Source of the DNA: Microbulbifer celer | Lineage (GTDB): Bacteria > Pseudomonadota > Gammaproteobacteria > Pseudomonadales > Cellvibrionaceae | Length of the DNA: 64,000 bases | NCBI RefSeq assembly: GCF_020991125.1 | Contig: NZ_CP087715.1 | Location: forward strand, 3,072,501 to 3,136,500 | Reading direction: 5' to 3' | In this document: in pieces, positions 1 to 8,504 of the stretch | Numbering within the stretch: the stretch's first letter is position 1 | Layout: each line of letters opens with the position of its first letter | The notes under the pieces: model-generated | What the model saw: the letters and a program-made list of their open reading frames with translations, nothing else | Databases searched by the model: none | Told to the model about the DNA's origin: nothing | Position numbers and translations under genes: made by a program

Positions 1-238
1 TCGACTGGATTTCCGGCTGCATGATCTGGCCGACTTTTTCTTCCAGAGTCATTTGTTTCAGCAGCGCTTCCACGCGTTTCTCCAGCGCGGGCGCTACTTC
101 CGGACTGCGGGTCTGCGGCCAGAGATCGATTCGCCGTTCTGTGGTCTCAGAGTCGCCAATCGCGAGGGGCGTCACTGACAATAGGCCCGCGGCCAGTATG
201 GTGCGCAGGGCATCGGCTGGTGTAGAGAGAGGCTTCAT
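1..238 (-). CDS. GH3 beta-glucosidase, N-terminal fragment
   Basis: The gene starts at 238 and runs off the left edge, so only 79 residues are visible. They begin with a likely signal peptide (MKPLSTPADALRTILAAG onward), followed by an 'IDLWPQTRSP' stretch and then MTLEEKVGQIMQPE. The last motif is the well-known opening of glycoside hydrolase family 3 exo-acting beta-glucosidases. The enzyme would be exported and would release glucose from beta-glucans or cello-oligosaccharides. The catalytic Asp and Glu lie outside the window. The gene lies downstream of the sugar-porter permease on the same strand, with a likely terminator between them. The family call rests only on the N-terminal motif. 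Confidence 0.75.
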   Translation of the reverse strand, partial: MKPLSTPADALRTILAAGLLSVTPLAIGDSETTERRIDLWPQTRSPEVAPALEKRVEALLKQMTLEEKVGQIMQPEIQS

Positions 239-395
239 AACAGGCAATCCCTTTTGTTATTTATTGGTTATTGATTGGTTTGTTATTTATCGGGCTTTTT
301 CCGTTTGCGGTTTTTAGTCGGGCTGAGTTCGGCTTGGCGTCTTATGTTCTACCCGAACCATTAATCCGGTTAATCATATAAATTAAATCATCCCC

Positions 396-432
396 AAAAA
401 AATTCCCGGGGCCCGCCCGAACAAGTTCGGGC
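396..432 (-). terminator. Rho-independent terminator after the sugar-porter gene
   Basis: Read on the minus strand, an 8-bp perfect inverted repeat (GCCCGAAC/GTTCGGGC, 415-432) is followed within about 12 nt by a run of seven T (396-402). It lies about 70 nt past the stop codon of the permease. The gap between stem and T-run makes it imperfect. Confidence 0.5.
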
Positions 433-502
433 AGAGGCCACACGGGCGAATGGGGAACCTGTTATCGGCGGCAGCCCGGGGCTGGGGCTGCCGCCGGGAC
501 TA

Positions 503-1966
503 TCAGCCCTGCATCTGCTCCAGCTCGCGCCCCTTGGTCTCGCGCACATATCTGGACACGAAGAAGATCGAGATAAACGCGCAGATGGCATAGATACCGT
601 AACTGCCAGACAGCTGAATGCTGACCAGCAACACCGGGAACGACAGGGTAATGGCGAAGTTGGCCAACCACTGGGCCAGGCCCGATACCGCGAGGCCGGA
701 ACCGCGAATCTGATTGGGGAACATCTCTCCCAGCATGACCCACATCACCGGCCCCCAGGAGGCATTGAAGAAGACCACATAGGCATTGGCCGCCAGCAGG
801 GCGATGGTACCCACGGAGTCCGACAGGCTGAGGGAGCCGCTTTCATCCAGCGTGGCCTGAGAGAAAGAAACGGCCATGATTGCCAGGGTCACCGCCATAC
901 CGACGGACCCGAACCACAGCAGCGGCTTGCGGCCGATCTTGTCCACCAGGATCAGCGCGGTAATGACCGCGGCAATACTCACCGCCCCGGAAACCACATT
1001 GATCAGCAGTGCATCACTTTCGGTAAAGCCCACCGACTGCCACAACACGGCGCCGTAATAGAACACTACATTGATGCCCACCAGCTGCTGGAAGACCGCC
1101 AGGCCGATACCCACCCACACGATGCTGCGCAACTTGCCGGTTTTTGTATCTTTCAGATCCGACAGGCTGGGGCGGTGGTCGTCGGCGAGCGACGCGCGGA
1201 TGTCCTGCTCCTTGTCTGCCGCGGTGCGTTCGCCGAACAGGCGTTGCAATACTGCGCGCGCGGAGTCACCGCGGCCACTGGCCACCAGGAAGCGCGGGCT
1301 CTCGGGGATGAAGTACAGACCGATCAGAAAGATGGCAGCGGGCAACAACTCGATCCAGAACATCCAGCGCCAGGCCTCAAAACCCATCCAGAACTCGGTG
1401 GTGGAAGCGCCGGCAAATTTGGCGATGGCATAGTTACTGAGAAACGCCGCGGTAAGGCCGCTGATGATGGCCACCTGCTGCACCGTGGCCAGGCGCCCGC
1501 GATAGGCCGCCGGTGCCACTTCCGCGATATAGGCGGGCGTCATCACACTGGCGGCGCCCACGGCGAGACCGCCGAGAATGCGATAGAAGACAAACTCCAG
1601 AGAGCCAGTGGCAATACCGGAGCCCCAGGCGGAAACGATAAACATCAGCGCCGAAGCAATCAGCAGCGTCTTGCGGCCATATTTATCCGCCAGGGTACCG
1701 GCAAAGAAGGCGCCAATGGCACAGCCCAGCAACATCGAAGCCACATTGAAGCCGGTACCGGCGGAGTCGGAATTGAATGCGGTCTGCAGCCCCTCGACGG
1801 TGCCGTTGATCACGCCGCTGTCGAACCCGAACAGGAAGCCGCCGATGGTGGCCACACCGCTGATGGCGATGACCAGGCCGTGATTGGTTTCCGCGTGGAG
1901 GGATTCGGAGTCCGCAACTCCGGGGGCAGCGTCAATCGCCGCACCGCTGCTGACGGTGGTATTCAT
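503..1966 (-). CDS. MFS sugar porter (sugar:H+ symporter)
   Basis: This 487-residue protein has the signature of the major facilitator sugar-porter family (XylE/GalP/GLUT type). Motifs seen are GFLFGFDSGVINGT in the first membrane helix (about 43-56), DKYGRK in the loop between helices 2 and 3 (94-99), PESPR after helix 6 (221-225), QQLVGIN in helix 7 (293-299), a second DKIGRKP loop, and RETKG near the C-terminus in place of the usual PETKG. The QLS-equivalent QQLVG favours hexose-type substrates. It would import a monosaccharide such as glucose across the inner membrane, fitting the GH3 gene beside it and glucokinase elsewhere in the window. The exact sugar cannot be read from sequence. Confidence 0.9.
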   Translation of the reverse strand: MNTTVSSGAAIDAAPGVADSESLHAETNHGLVIAISGVATIGGFLFGFDSGVINGTVEGLQTAFNSDSAGTGFNVASMLLGCAIGAFFAGTLADKYGRKTLLIASALMFIVSAWGSGIATGSLEFVFYRILGGLAVGAASVMTPAYIAEVAPAAYRGRLATVQQVAIISGLTAAFLSNYAIAKFAGASTTEFWMGFEAWRWMFWIELLPAAIFLIGLYFIPESPRFLVASGRGDSARAVLQRLFGERTAADKEQDIRASLADDHRPSLSDLKDTKTGKLRSIVWVGIGLAVFQQLVGINVVFYYGAVLWQSVGFTESDALLINVVSGAVSIAAVITALILVDKIGRKPLLWFGSVGMAVTLAIMAVSFSQATLDESGSLSLSDSVGTIALLAANAYVVFFNASWGPVMWVMLGEMFPNQIRGSGLAVSGLAQWLANFAITLSFPVLLVSIQLSGSYGIYAICAFISIFFVSRYVRETKGRELEQMQG

Positions 1967-2099
1967 TCTGTTCTCTCACTCACTGTGGCCGCTTGGCGGC
2001 TCCGATTTATTATCAACCGGCTTCATTCACCGCCTGCTCTTTTTTACCGGAACGGGCGCGAGCCGGACAATCTCTTTTATACAATTAATCACACAATAA

Positions 2100-2113
2100 T
2101 GTAAACGATTACA
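2100..2113. promoter_or_regulatory. Imperfect palindrome, possible LacI-type operator
   Basis: TGTAAACGATTACA is a near-perfect palindrome with a central CG, the usual form of operators bound by LacI/GalR-family repressors. It lies 134 bp upstream of the sugar-porter start codon. No LacI-family gene is in the window. The rest of the 1967-2376 gap shows no gene. Confidence 0.45.
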
Positions 2114-2376
2114 ACCGTTTCACAAAGATTGGCGCCTGTAACATTATTCTTAAGGCTACCGCCTCTCATCCCGATGCGCCAGTGGATTCAGTGCAGGCAG
2201 CCACCGCACGTTACACGGGAGCCTGCCCGTAGACTAAGCTAGTGATCCAATAAAACACCGCGTCAGTAGCCAGTCATTACCTCCGATTACGTTCAATACG
2301 GAATGAATTACTGCAGAATCCCTCTAATGCTCACTCTTTGCCCCGAACCGTCAAAACCCTCACCGGAGAAAGCCCC

Positions 2377-3423
2377 ATGAGCCTGAATCAGTCCAATGAC
2401 CACAACCGCCGCCTTGTTCTGGCCTCCCGCCCCAAGGGCGCGCCGGGCGCGGACAACTTTCGCCTGGAACAGACCGACATCCCCGAGCCCGCCGAGGGCC
2501 AGGTGCTGCTGCGCACGGTGTTCCTGTCCCTGGACCCATATATGCGCGGCCGCATGAGTGATGCGCCCTCGTACGCGGAGCCGGTGGCGATCGACGATGT
2601 GATGGTGGGCGGCACCATCAATCGCGTGGTGGAATCCCGTCTCGACGGCTTTGCCGAGGGCGACTGGGTGCTCTCCTACGCCTGTGGCTGGCAGGATTAC
2701 GCCCTGTCTGATGGCACTATGCTGATCAACCTGGGCAAAAACCCGGAACACCCCTCCCTGGCACTGGGCGTGCTCGGTATGCCGGGGTTCACCGCCTATA
2801 TGGGCCTGCTGGATATCGGCGCCCCTAAAGAAGGTGAAACCGTGGCGGTTGCCGCGGCCACCGGCCCGGTGGGCGCGACTGTAGGGCAGATCGGCAAACT
2901 GAAAGGCTGCCGTGCGGTCGGTGTGGCCGGCGGCGCGGAGAAATGTCGTTTTGCAGTGGAAGAGCTGGGGTTTGATGCGTGTATTGATCACCATGCGTCC
3001 GATTTCGACCAGCAACTGGCCGCGGCCTGCCCGGACGGGATCGACGTTTACTATGAAAATGTCGGCGGCAAGGTGTTGGACGGCGTCCTACCGCTGCTGA
3101 ACACCAACGCGCGCGTGCCAGTGTGCGGCCTGGTGTCCCAATACAACGCCACCAACCTGCCCGAAGGGCCCGACCGCCTCGGCCTGCTGATGGGAACCAT
3201 TCTGACCAAGCGCCTGAAAGTGCAGGGCTTCATCATTTTTGATGACTACGGCCACCGCTACGACGAGTTTTACCAGCAGATGTCCAAGTGGTACGGGGAA
3301 GGTAAAATCAAATACCGCGAACAGATTGTCGACGGTCTGGAACAGGCCCCGGAAGCCTTCGCCGGGATGCTGGAAGGTAAGAACTTCGGCAAGCTGGTGG
3401 TGCGGGTCGGCGAAGACGAATGA
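2377..3423 (+). CDS. curA: NADP-dependent oxidoreductase, CurA/YncB type
   Basis: The 348-residue protein is a zinc-free medium-chain dehydrogenase/reductase of the CurA (YncB)/leukotriene B4 dehydrogenase group, the same length as its E. coli relative. SLDPYMRGRM near residues 51-60 and the Rossmann segment AATGPVGATVG at about 160-170 are typical. These enzymes reduce enone double bonds with NADPH in the cytosol. The ATG at 2377 is chosen because GGAGAA stands 6 nt upstream and the family starts there; an in-frame upstream start exists at 2338 without a ribosome site. It converges on the next gene and has no evident link to sugar metabolism. Confidence 0.9.
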   Translation: MSLNQSNDHNRRLVLASRPKGAPGADNFRLEQTDIPEPAEGQVLLRTVFLSLDPYMRGRMSDAPSYAEPVAIDDVMVGGTINRVVESRLDGFAEGDWVLSYACGWQDYALSDGTMLINLGKNPEHPSLALGVLGMPGFTAYMGLLDIGAPKEGETVAVAAATGPVGATVGQIGKLKGCRAVGVAGGAEKCRFAVEELGFDACIDHHASDFDQQLAAACPDGIDVYYENVGGKVLDGVLPLLNTNARVPVCGLVSQYNATNLPEGPDRLGLLMGTILTKRLKVQGFIIFDDYGHRYDEFYQQMSKWYGEGKIKYREQIVDGLEQAPEAFAGMLEGKNFGKLVVRVGEDE

Positions 3424-3464
3424 CCACGCTACCGGCGGCAAGCGTTTACAACAAGGCCTCCACG

Positions 3465-3489
3465 AAAAAGCCCCTCTGGTGAGGGGCTC
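3465..3489 (-). terminator. Rho-independent terminator after the SLC45-like permease
   Basis: On the minus strand an 8-bp stem (AGCCCCTC with its complement, 3469-3476/3481-3488) with a 4-nt loop is followed by five T (3465-3469). It lies 20 nt past the stop codon of the permease. Confidence 0.8.
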
Positions 3490-3508
3490 ATTGGGAACCG
3501 CGTGTTGA

Positions 3509-4990
3509 TCAGGCAGCCACCGGCTCCGAAGTCACCGGTTGTGCATCTTCCTCCCGAACAAAGAACACCGAAACGGCGCCGCACACCATAAACACACCCG
3601 CCAGCATCAGGATGTAGATCGCCTGGTTGTCGAACACGCCCGCCAGAATCGGCCCCGCCACCAGCGCCGAGAGAATCTGCGGTGCGGCGATGGTGAAGTT
3701 GAAGATACCCATGTACACACCGGTCTTGCTCGCCGGCAGCGCATCGGAAAGGATCGAGTACGGCATCGCCAGAATCGCCGCCCAGGCAATACCCACACCG
3801 ATCATCGGCAGCAACAGGCCGATGGCGCCACTGGGTACGGTCACCTCGGTAATTAACAGATTCACCTGGGTGGCCTCACCGCCCTGGAACAGGGAGAAGC
3901 TCATATAACCGAGCCCTCCCAACAACAGCGACAGCGCGTAGGTAGGCTTGCGCCCCAGCTTGCTGGCAACCCGCGCCAGCACCAGCGAGAAGAGCGCTGC
4001 GAACAGGGAATAAGCGGCGAAGATAATCCCCACCCAGTCACCGGCAGCCCCCTTGGCCGCCGCGATATGCGCCGGAATCTCACCCACACTCTCCAGATAA
4101 TGGGAATCGAACCACTTCGCCTCTACCCCCCACACATGCTGGGTAATCGCCGGCGTGGTGTACACCCACATGATGAACAGGGAGAACCAGGAGAAGAACT
4201 GCACCACAGCCAACTGGCGCATGGTTTTCGGCATGGTCACCATCAACTTGAAAAAGCCGCCCAGGCGCTGTGGCAGGGATTTACGCTCCGCCAGCTCCTG
4301 CGCCAGAGCTGCTTCATCGATGCCCTTGTACGCGTTGTACTCTTCCGGCGGATATTCCCTGGTACGGAATACGGTCCACAGCACCGAGCCCAGCAGCACA
4401 GACGCGCCGATATAAAAGGCCCAGATCACAGACGGCGCCACTTCCCCCGCTTTTGAGGTGTTCTCCAGCCCAATCACATTGGTGAGGATAAACGGCAGCA
4501 TGGAGCCCATTACCGCGCCGAGATTGATCAGCAGGGACTGTACCGCGTAACCCACCGTGCGCTGCTCTGACGGCACCATATCCGAGACCAGTGCGCGGAA
4601 TGGCTGCATGGTGACGTTGAACGCCGCATCCATCAGTGCCAGCATCACCCCACCAAACAGAATCGGCGCAATAAACGCCACCGCAATACCCGCGTTGGGC
4701 ATAAATGCCATACCCACCGCCGCCGCAATAGCACCAAACAGGATATAGGGGTTGCGACGGCCGAAGCGGCTCCAGGTGCGGTCGGAAGCGGACCCCACGA
4801 TCGGCTGCACCAACAGCCCCATCAACGGTGCCACGATCCAGAACAGGGACAGGGAGTGCAGATCTGCCCCCAGGTCCGAGAGGATCCGGCTTGCATTGGC
4901 ATTCTGCAGGGCAAAACCGAACTGCACCCCGAGAAAACCGAGGCTCACATTCCACACCTGCCAGAAGGGAAGCTTGGGCTGTTGTTTCAT
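3509..4990 (-). CDS. MFS transporter, SLC45/GPH-like (maltose or sucrose uptake)
   Basis: This 493-residue, 12-helix permease resembles SLC45/plant sucrose transporters and the alpha-glucoside MFS carriers found next to starch genes in marine bacteria. The diagnostic loop SDRTWSRFGRRNPY is at residues 69-82. LGFLGVQFGFALQNAN in helix 1 is also typical. It would move maltose or another alpha-glucoside from periplasm to cytosol. Its promoter region carries the same GC-rich inverted motif (5093-5116) as the amylase and TonB-receptor promoters 27-55 kb away, supporting a role in maltodextrin uptake. Substrate is inferred. Confidence 0.88.
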   Translation of the reverse strand: MKQQPKLPFWQVWNVSLGFLGVQFGFALQNANASRILSDLGADLHSLSLFWIVAPLMGLLVQPIVGSASDRTWSRFGRRNPYILFGAIAAAVGMAFMPNAGIAVAFIAPILFGGVMLALMDAAFNVTMQPFRALVSDMVPSEQRTVGYAVQSLLINLGAVMGSMLPFILTNVIGLENTSKAGEVAPSVIWAFYIGASVLLGSVLWTVFRTREYPPEEYNAYKGIDEAALAQELAERKSLPQRLGGFFKLMVTMPKTMRQLAVVQFFSWFSLFIMWVYTTPAITQHVWGVEAKWFDSHYLESVGEIPAHIAAAKGAAGDWVGIIFAAYSLFAALFSLVLARVASKLGRKPTYALSLLLGGLGYMSFSLFQGGEATQVNLLITEVTVPSGAIGLLLPMIGVGIAWAAILAMPYSILSDALPASKTGVYMGIFNFTIAAPQILSALVAGPILAGVFDNQAIYILMLAGVFMVCGAVSVFFVREEDAQPVTSEPVAA

Positions 4991-5092
4991 CGCATTAACC
5001 GCCTGATTATTGTTGAATCGTCCTGGTACACCGGCGTTTTACGGTGCGGCACTTTGGTTATGACGGCATTGTGTCAGCCGGGACTATACCGG

Positions 5093-5116
5093 CCATCCTC
5101 CCCGGCGGGGGTGGAG
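5093..5116. promoter_or_regulatory. MalT-box-like inverted motif, copy 1
   Basis: Read on the minus strand this is CTCCACCCCCG followed by CCGGGGAGGATGG. Positions 5094-5103 match the complement of the MalT box (GGGGAKGAGG) at 9 of 10 bases. It lies 103-126 bp upstream of the permease start codon. Five related sites occur upstream of starch-locus genes. Confidence 0.6.
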
Positions 5117-5203
5117 AACCAGGGAAGGAAGGCGCGGGCTGTAGCGTCATGAACCGTGATGAAACCGCGGTCACAGCTTCCGATCAGCATCAGAAAGCCC
5201 ATA

Positions 5204-5227
5204 TAAAGTGCGAATTAACGCACTTTA
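5204..5227. promoter_or_regulatory. Palindromic operator candidate upstream of hipBA
   Basis: A perfect 9-bp inverted repeat (TAAAGTGCG/CGCACTTTA) with a 6-nt AT spacer lies 117 bp before the antitoxin gene. HipB-type antitoxins repress their own operon by binding such palindromes. A related half, TAAAGCACC, lies just before the hipB start. Confidence 0.4.
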
Positions 5228-5277
5228 ATCGTATTAAAACCATTTAAGTACAGAATATAGGACTTTGAGGAAACTTC

Positions 5278-5305
5278 TTGCAATATGCCCAAATTGGCAC
5301 ATAAT
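5278..5305 (+). promoter_or_regulatory. Candidate sigma-70 promoter of hipBA
   Basis: TTGCAA (5278-5283) and CATAAT (5300-5305) are separated by 16 bp, a good match to -35 and -10 hexamers, about 38 nt before the hipB start codon. Confidence 0.5.
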
Positions 5306-5343
5306 CTGGTAAAACGTGCATTAAATCCCAAATAAAGCACCTT

Positions 5344-5703
5344 ATGGATTACAGCCAGAAATCTCCCTCCGCCGTCGCCGAAGCGCTGGGCCAGCGCCTG
5401 AAGCAGGCGCGCCTGAACCGGGACCTCACTCAGATCGAGGTTGCGGAGCGCGCGGGTGTCAGCCGCAAAGCGGTGCTCAATGCAGAAAAGGGCAAAGCCC
5501 AGCTGGAGGTACTGGTGGCAATACTCCAGGCCCTCGACCTCACCACCCAACTGGACAACTTCCTGCCCCCGCAACCGCCCTCCCCCATCCAGCTCGCCAA
5601 ACTCCAGGGCAAGCAACGCCAGCGGGCCTCCGGCCAGCGCAAACATCGTGACGGGGAAGACAGTCCAGAAGACAAGGATTCGCAGGAGGAGCCGGAATGG
5701 TAA
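5344..5703 (+). CDS. hipB: HipB-like antitoxin, XRE family
   Basis: The 119-residue protein has a helix-turn-helix of the XRE/Cro type at about residues 14-70 (LGQRLKQARLNRDLTQIEVA, then AGVSRKAVLNAEKG). A long, charged, proline-rich tail follows. It would bind the operator upstream and neutralise the HipA kinase encoded directly after it. Its stop codon overlaps the start of hipA by 7 nt, a usual sign of translational coupling in toxin-antitoxin pairs. The tail is longer than in E. coli HipB (88 residues). Confidence 0.85.
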   Translation: MDYSQKSPSAVAEALGQRLKQARLNRDLTQIEVAERAGVSRKAVLNAEKGKAQLEVLVAILQALDLTTQLDNFLPPQPPSPIQLAKLQGKQRQRASGQRKHRDGEDSPEDKDSQEEPEW

Positions 5704-7025
5704 TGGAAGTCATCGAAGTGGATTACAAAGGTGAGGTCGCCGGCGCAGTCAGCTTTGACACCGATACCGGCCTCGGCGCGTTCGAGTACGATCCCGGTTT
5801 TATCGACAGCGGCATTGAACTCTCCCCTCTCAAAATGCCCCTGGCACAACGTATCTACAGCTTCCCGGAACTGCGCTTTGAAACCTTCCGCGGCCTGCCC
5901 GGCCTGATCGCCGACTCCCTCCCCGACGACTTCGGCAATGCGGTCTTGAACGCGTGGATGGCCTCCCAGGGCAAACATCCGGAAGAGATCACGCCGCTAC
6001 AGCGACTGCAGTTCACCGGCAAGCGCGGCATGGGCGCACTGGAATACGCCCCCGCCACCCGCATCAAGAAGCTCAACGCCTCCCAGGACATCGCCATCGA
6101 CGAACTCGTCAGCATCGCCCAGGAAGTCCTCGACAGCCGCGCCGGCTTCCGCATAGAACTGGACAAGGATGGCGAAGGCCGCTTAAAAGAGAGCCGCGAA
6201 GCCATGATCGCCCTGCTCTCCGTCGGCATGAGCGCCGGTGGCGCCCGCCCCAAGGCAGTACTCGCCTTCAATAAAGACTTCACCCACGTACGCTCCGGAC
6301 AGGCCGACGTCCCGGAAGGCTTCACCCACTACCTGATGAAGTTCGACGGCGTCAGCGAGCACAACAAAAACCGGGAAACCTTCGGAGACCCCATGGGCTT
6401 CGGCGCCATGGAATACGTCTACCATGAAATGGCCACCCACTGCGGCATCGATATGATGCCCTGCCACCTGCTCGATGAAGGCAACCGCCGGCACTTTGTC
6501 ACCGAACGCTTCGACCGCCGCGGCAACGACAAAATCCATATTCAGACTCTAAATGGCATCGCCCATGTAGACTACAAAGCCCCCGGCTCCTTCTCCTACG
6601 CAGAACTCTTCGGCATCGCCCGACAGCTGAAACTCACCGCCAAAGAAGCCGAACAACTGCTGCTGCGCATGGTGTTCAACATCGTCGCCCGCAACCACGA
6701 CGACCACGCAAAAAACTTCGCCTTCCAGCTCAAAGAAAAAACCTGGCAACTGGCCCCCGCCTACGACCTCGCCTACAGCTACAAACCGGGTAGCAAATGG
6801 GTGAACAACCACTGGATGAGCCTGAACGGCAAGCGGGAGGACTTTACCCGCGAGGATATCTACAGCCTGGAAAAGATCAGCCCGCTGTTTAGCAAGCGAA
6901 AGATCGATAGCATTGTGGATAATGTCGTGGAACAGGTTTCAAAATGGCGAAACCTGGCGACAGAGTACGAGGTACCCGAGTCTCTGATTACGGAGATAGA
7001 AGGCAACCTGCGATTACAACTATAA
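5697..7025 (+). CDS. hipA: HipA-like serine/threonine kinase toxin
   Basis: The 442-residue protein matches HipA in length and motifs. GGARPK (181-186) belongs to the ATP-binding region, RNHDDHAKN (332-340) is the catalytic loop with its Asp, and APAYDLA (353-359) is the metal-binding segment. HipA kinases phosphorylate aminoacyl-tRNA synthetases such as GltX, stop translation and cause persistence. The ATG at 5697 is preceded by AGGAGGA 6 nt upstream. It closes 124 bp before the first cassette border, so a toxin-antitoxin pair stands directly at the edge of the cassette array. All catalytic residues checked are present. Confidence 0.92.
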   Translation: MVMEVIEVDYKGEVAGAVSFDTDTGLGAFEYDPGFIDSGIELSPLKMPLAQRIYSFPELRFETFRGLPGLIADSLPDDFGNAVLNAWMASQGKHPEEITPLQRLQFTGKRGMGALEYAPATRIKKLNASQDIAIDELVSIAQEVLDSRAGFRIELDKDGEGRLKESREAMIALLSVGMSAGGARPKAVLAFNKDFTHVRSGQADVPEGFTHYLMKFDGVSEHNKNRETFGDPMGFGAMEYVYHEMATHCGIDMMPCHLLDEGNRRHFVTERFDRRGNDKIHIQTLNGIAHVDYKAPGSFSYAELFGIARQLKLTAKEAEQLLLRMVFNIVARNHDDHAKNFAFQLKEKTWQLAPAYDLAYSYKPGSKWVNNHWMSLNGKREDFTREDIYSLEKISPLFSKRKIDSIVDNVVEQVSKWRNLATEYEVPESLITEIEGNLRLQL

Positions 7026-7057
7026 AAGGCAACCGCCGCCAAAAGAAAAAGAGGAAT

Positions 7058-7144
7058 ATGCTTCCATATTTAGGCAGAATGGGTAGATATGGAAACTTAC
7101 TTCCAGATATAGGCAGAATGTCTATATCTGGGGCTTTTGAATAA
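7058..7144 (+). CDS. Possible 28-residue peptide with a 13-residue repeat
   Basis: A short frame starts at ATG 7058, 4 nt after AGAGGA, and ends at 7144, five bases before the first cassette border. The peptide has two related units, LPYLGRMGRYGNL and LPDIGRMSISGAF. The DNA of each unit forms an inverted repeat sharing the loop core GGCAGAATG: arms CCATAT/ATATGG at 7064-7092, and CCAGATATAG/CTATATCTGG at 7103-7131. Whether this is a gene, a structured RNA or a recombination-related site cannot be decided here. I do not recognise it. Confidence 0.35.
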   Translation: MLPYLGRMGRYGNLLPDIGRMSISGAFE

Positions 7145-7171
7145 AACTGTTAAGTGAGTAAAGGAGTACCG

Positions 7172-7423
7172 ATGAAGTCATTTATATTTAACCTGGCGGG
7201 TCTTCTAGGTTCTTGGCAGTTTATAGAGCTGTCCTCAAATGATTCACTCAATTCAGTTTTCGCCCCAATCATCTTTACTGGCTTTCTCATATCTAGCATT
7301 CTTTGGGTTATTGTGAAATTTGGTGTGAACCAACGTACCAATGGCGGAGTGTATTTTGGCGGCGATAGCGGCGGACATGGTGGTGGCGGAGACTGTGGAG
7401 GAGGGGGAGATGGTGGGTGCTAG
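7172..7423 (+). CDS. Cassette 1: small membrane protein with Gly/Asp/Cys tail
   Basis: Not recognised by family. The 83-residue protein has two hydrophobic segments (about 5-22 and 30-50), the second close to FTGFLISSILWVIVKFG, and then a glycine-rich tail with aspartates, one His and two cysteines (GGHGGGGDCGGGGDGGC). Such tails occur in small membrane proteins but give no function. The ATG at 7172 follows AAGGAG by 6 nt; a GTG at 7154 lies within the cassette's recombination core and is less likely. The cassette runs from 7150 to 7542. Confidence 0.75.
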   Translation: MKSFIFNLAGLLGSWQFIELSSNDSLNSVFAPIIFTGFLISSILWVIVKFGVNQRTNGGVYFGGDSGGHGGGGDCGGGGDGGC

Positions 7424-7428
7424 CCCCC

Positions 7429-7548
7429 ACTTAACAATCAGCGGCAGAGCGACAGCCAACGCTACGCACCTTTTGTGTTACTCGCTGGCGCTCAAACATT
7501 AACACAAAATATGCTCCGCGCTGGCTGCGCCTGCGCTGGGCGTTAGCC
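7429..7548 (+). repeat. attC 1 (family A, 120 bp)
   Basis: R'' is ACTTAAC (7429-7435) and R' is GTTAGCC (7542-7548). Inner arms CAGCGGCAGAGCGACAGCC and the complementary CTGGCTGCGCCTGCGCTG allow the usual hairpin. Confidence 0.9.
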
Positions 7549-7567
7549 ATCATAAGGAGAGTTGAGC

Positions 7568-7942
7568 ATGAAAATAATAAAAATGCTGATGATTGCCACC
7601 ATTGGCCTATCTCCACTTTCTCATTCAGAGGAAGACCGAGAGCCCTTAAGAACAATGTCAGATTGCTTGATAATGCATAATTGGAGTTCCTGGGGCATGT
7701 GGAGATTCGATGTGTATGCGCTGGCTAGTGAAAAAATATTGATCGGGGATAGTAATAACTATTTTCTAGTTACATCTAGTGAGCCCGGTTACAAGCATGT
7801 AGTTTCTGGGGAAACTGTTGCGCACTTCAAAGAAGCTGAATCGCTGAAAGAGTTGGGGGCAGAGTGTAAGGACAATTGCCCCGTAAATTATAAAAAGCGT
7901 ACTGGCTGGTTTAAGCGTCGGTGCAGCTCTTTTCAGCCCTGA
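7568..7942 (+). CDS. Cassette 2: secreted hypothetical protein
   Basis: The 124-residue protein begins with a clear signal peptide (MKIIKMLMIATIGLSPLSHS). The mature part has four cysteines, including CKDNC near the C-terminus, suggesting disulfide bonds in the periplasm. AAGGAGA stands about 8 nt before ATG 7568. No family was recognised. The cassette core TTAGCC at its start is matched by R'' GGCTAAC after the gene. Confidence 0.75.
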   Translation: MKIIKMLMIATIGLSPLSHSEEDREPLRTMSDCLIMHNWSSWGMWRFDVYALASEKILIGDSNNYFLVTSSEPGYKHVVSGETVAHFKEAESLKELGAECKDNCPVNYKKRTGWFKRRCSSFQP

Positions 7943-7952
7943 GCCAGGAAAT

Positions 7953-8036
7953 GGCTAACAATCAGCGGCAGAGCGACAGCCAACGCTACGCACCTTTTGT
8001 GTTACTCGCTGGCTGCGCCTGCGCTGGGCGTTACAT
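7953..8036 (+). repeat. attC 2 (family A, shortened)
   Basis: R'' GGCTAAC (7953-7959) and R' GTTACAT (8030-8036). It is nearly identical to attC 1 at both ends but lacks about 36 bp of the central loop. Confidence 0.88.
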
Positions 8037-8039
8037 TTT

Positions 8040-8504
8040 ATGAAGATAATACTTACAGCTCTCTTGTTCCTTGTGCCGATTAATTCGATGGCTACTATCT
8101 TCTTCGTGGAAGTTCGTCCTATTGAACTTAAGGAAATGAGAGATAATGAATACAAATTTACATTCGTTAATTTGGGTCCGCCGTGGGTGCAGAATAAAGA
8201 CAATCCAAAAATCATAGATCTATTTATTAGTTATCGCCCATCATGTTTAGAGGATAATGCAATCAATTTTGGGTTGGTTTCTGAAAAATCAGAGCGAGAG
8301 GAAAACTATCAAAGCTCTATCGAGTTGCTAAAGAATCAAGTAGAAACCAATGAGGCATTTATATTTGGGCTCAATGCACGAAGTCTTGATGAGGATACAT
8401 ACATTACAAGTAACGTAAGAACGCACTATGGACACATGAGGCAGAAAAAAGTAGTTTGGGCCGTAGGAACCTACTACTCCCGTACCGAGTGTCTAAAAAT
8501 GTAA
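8040..8504 (+). CDS. Cassette 3: secreted hypothetical protein
   Basis: The 154-residue protein starts with a signal peptide (MKIILTALLFLVPINSMA). No family was recognised; the body is mixed alpha/beta with two cysteines. The ATG at 8040 lies only 3 nt after the R' core, with no Shine-Dalgarno sequence, so translation may be leaderless or coupled to upstream translation. The gene's last bases overlap the R'' core ATGTAAC. Confidence 0.72.
   Translation: MKIILTALLFLVPINSMATIFFVEVRPIELKEMRDNEYKFTFVNLGPPWVQNKDNPKIIDLFISYRPSCLEDNAINFGLVSEKSEREENYQSSIELLKNQVETNEAFIFGLNARSLDEDTYITSNVRTHYGHMRQKKVVWAVGTYYSRTECLKM

Noticed and set aside
7373-7423. Gly-rich codons at the end of cassette 1 as a possible low-complexity repeat
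   Set aside because: It is part of the coding frame and too short and irregular for a DNA repeat family.
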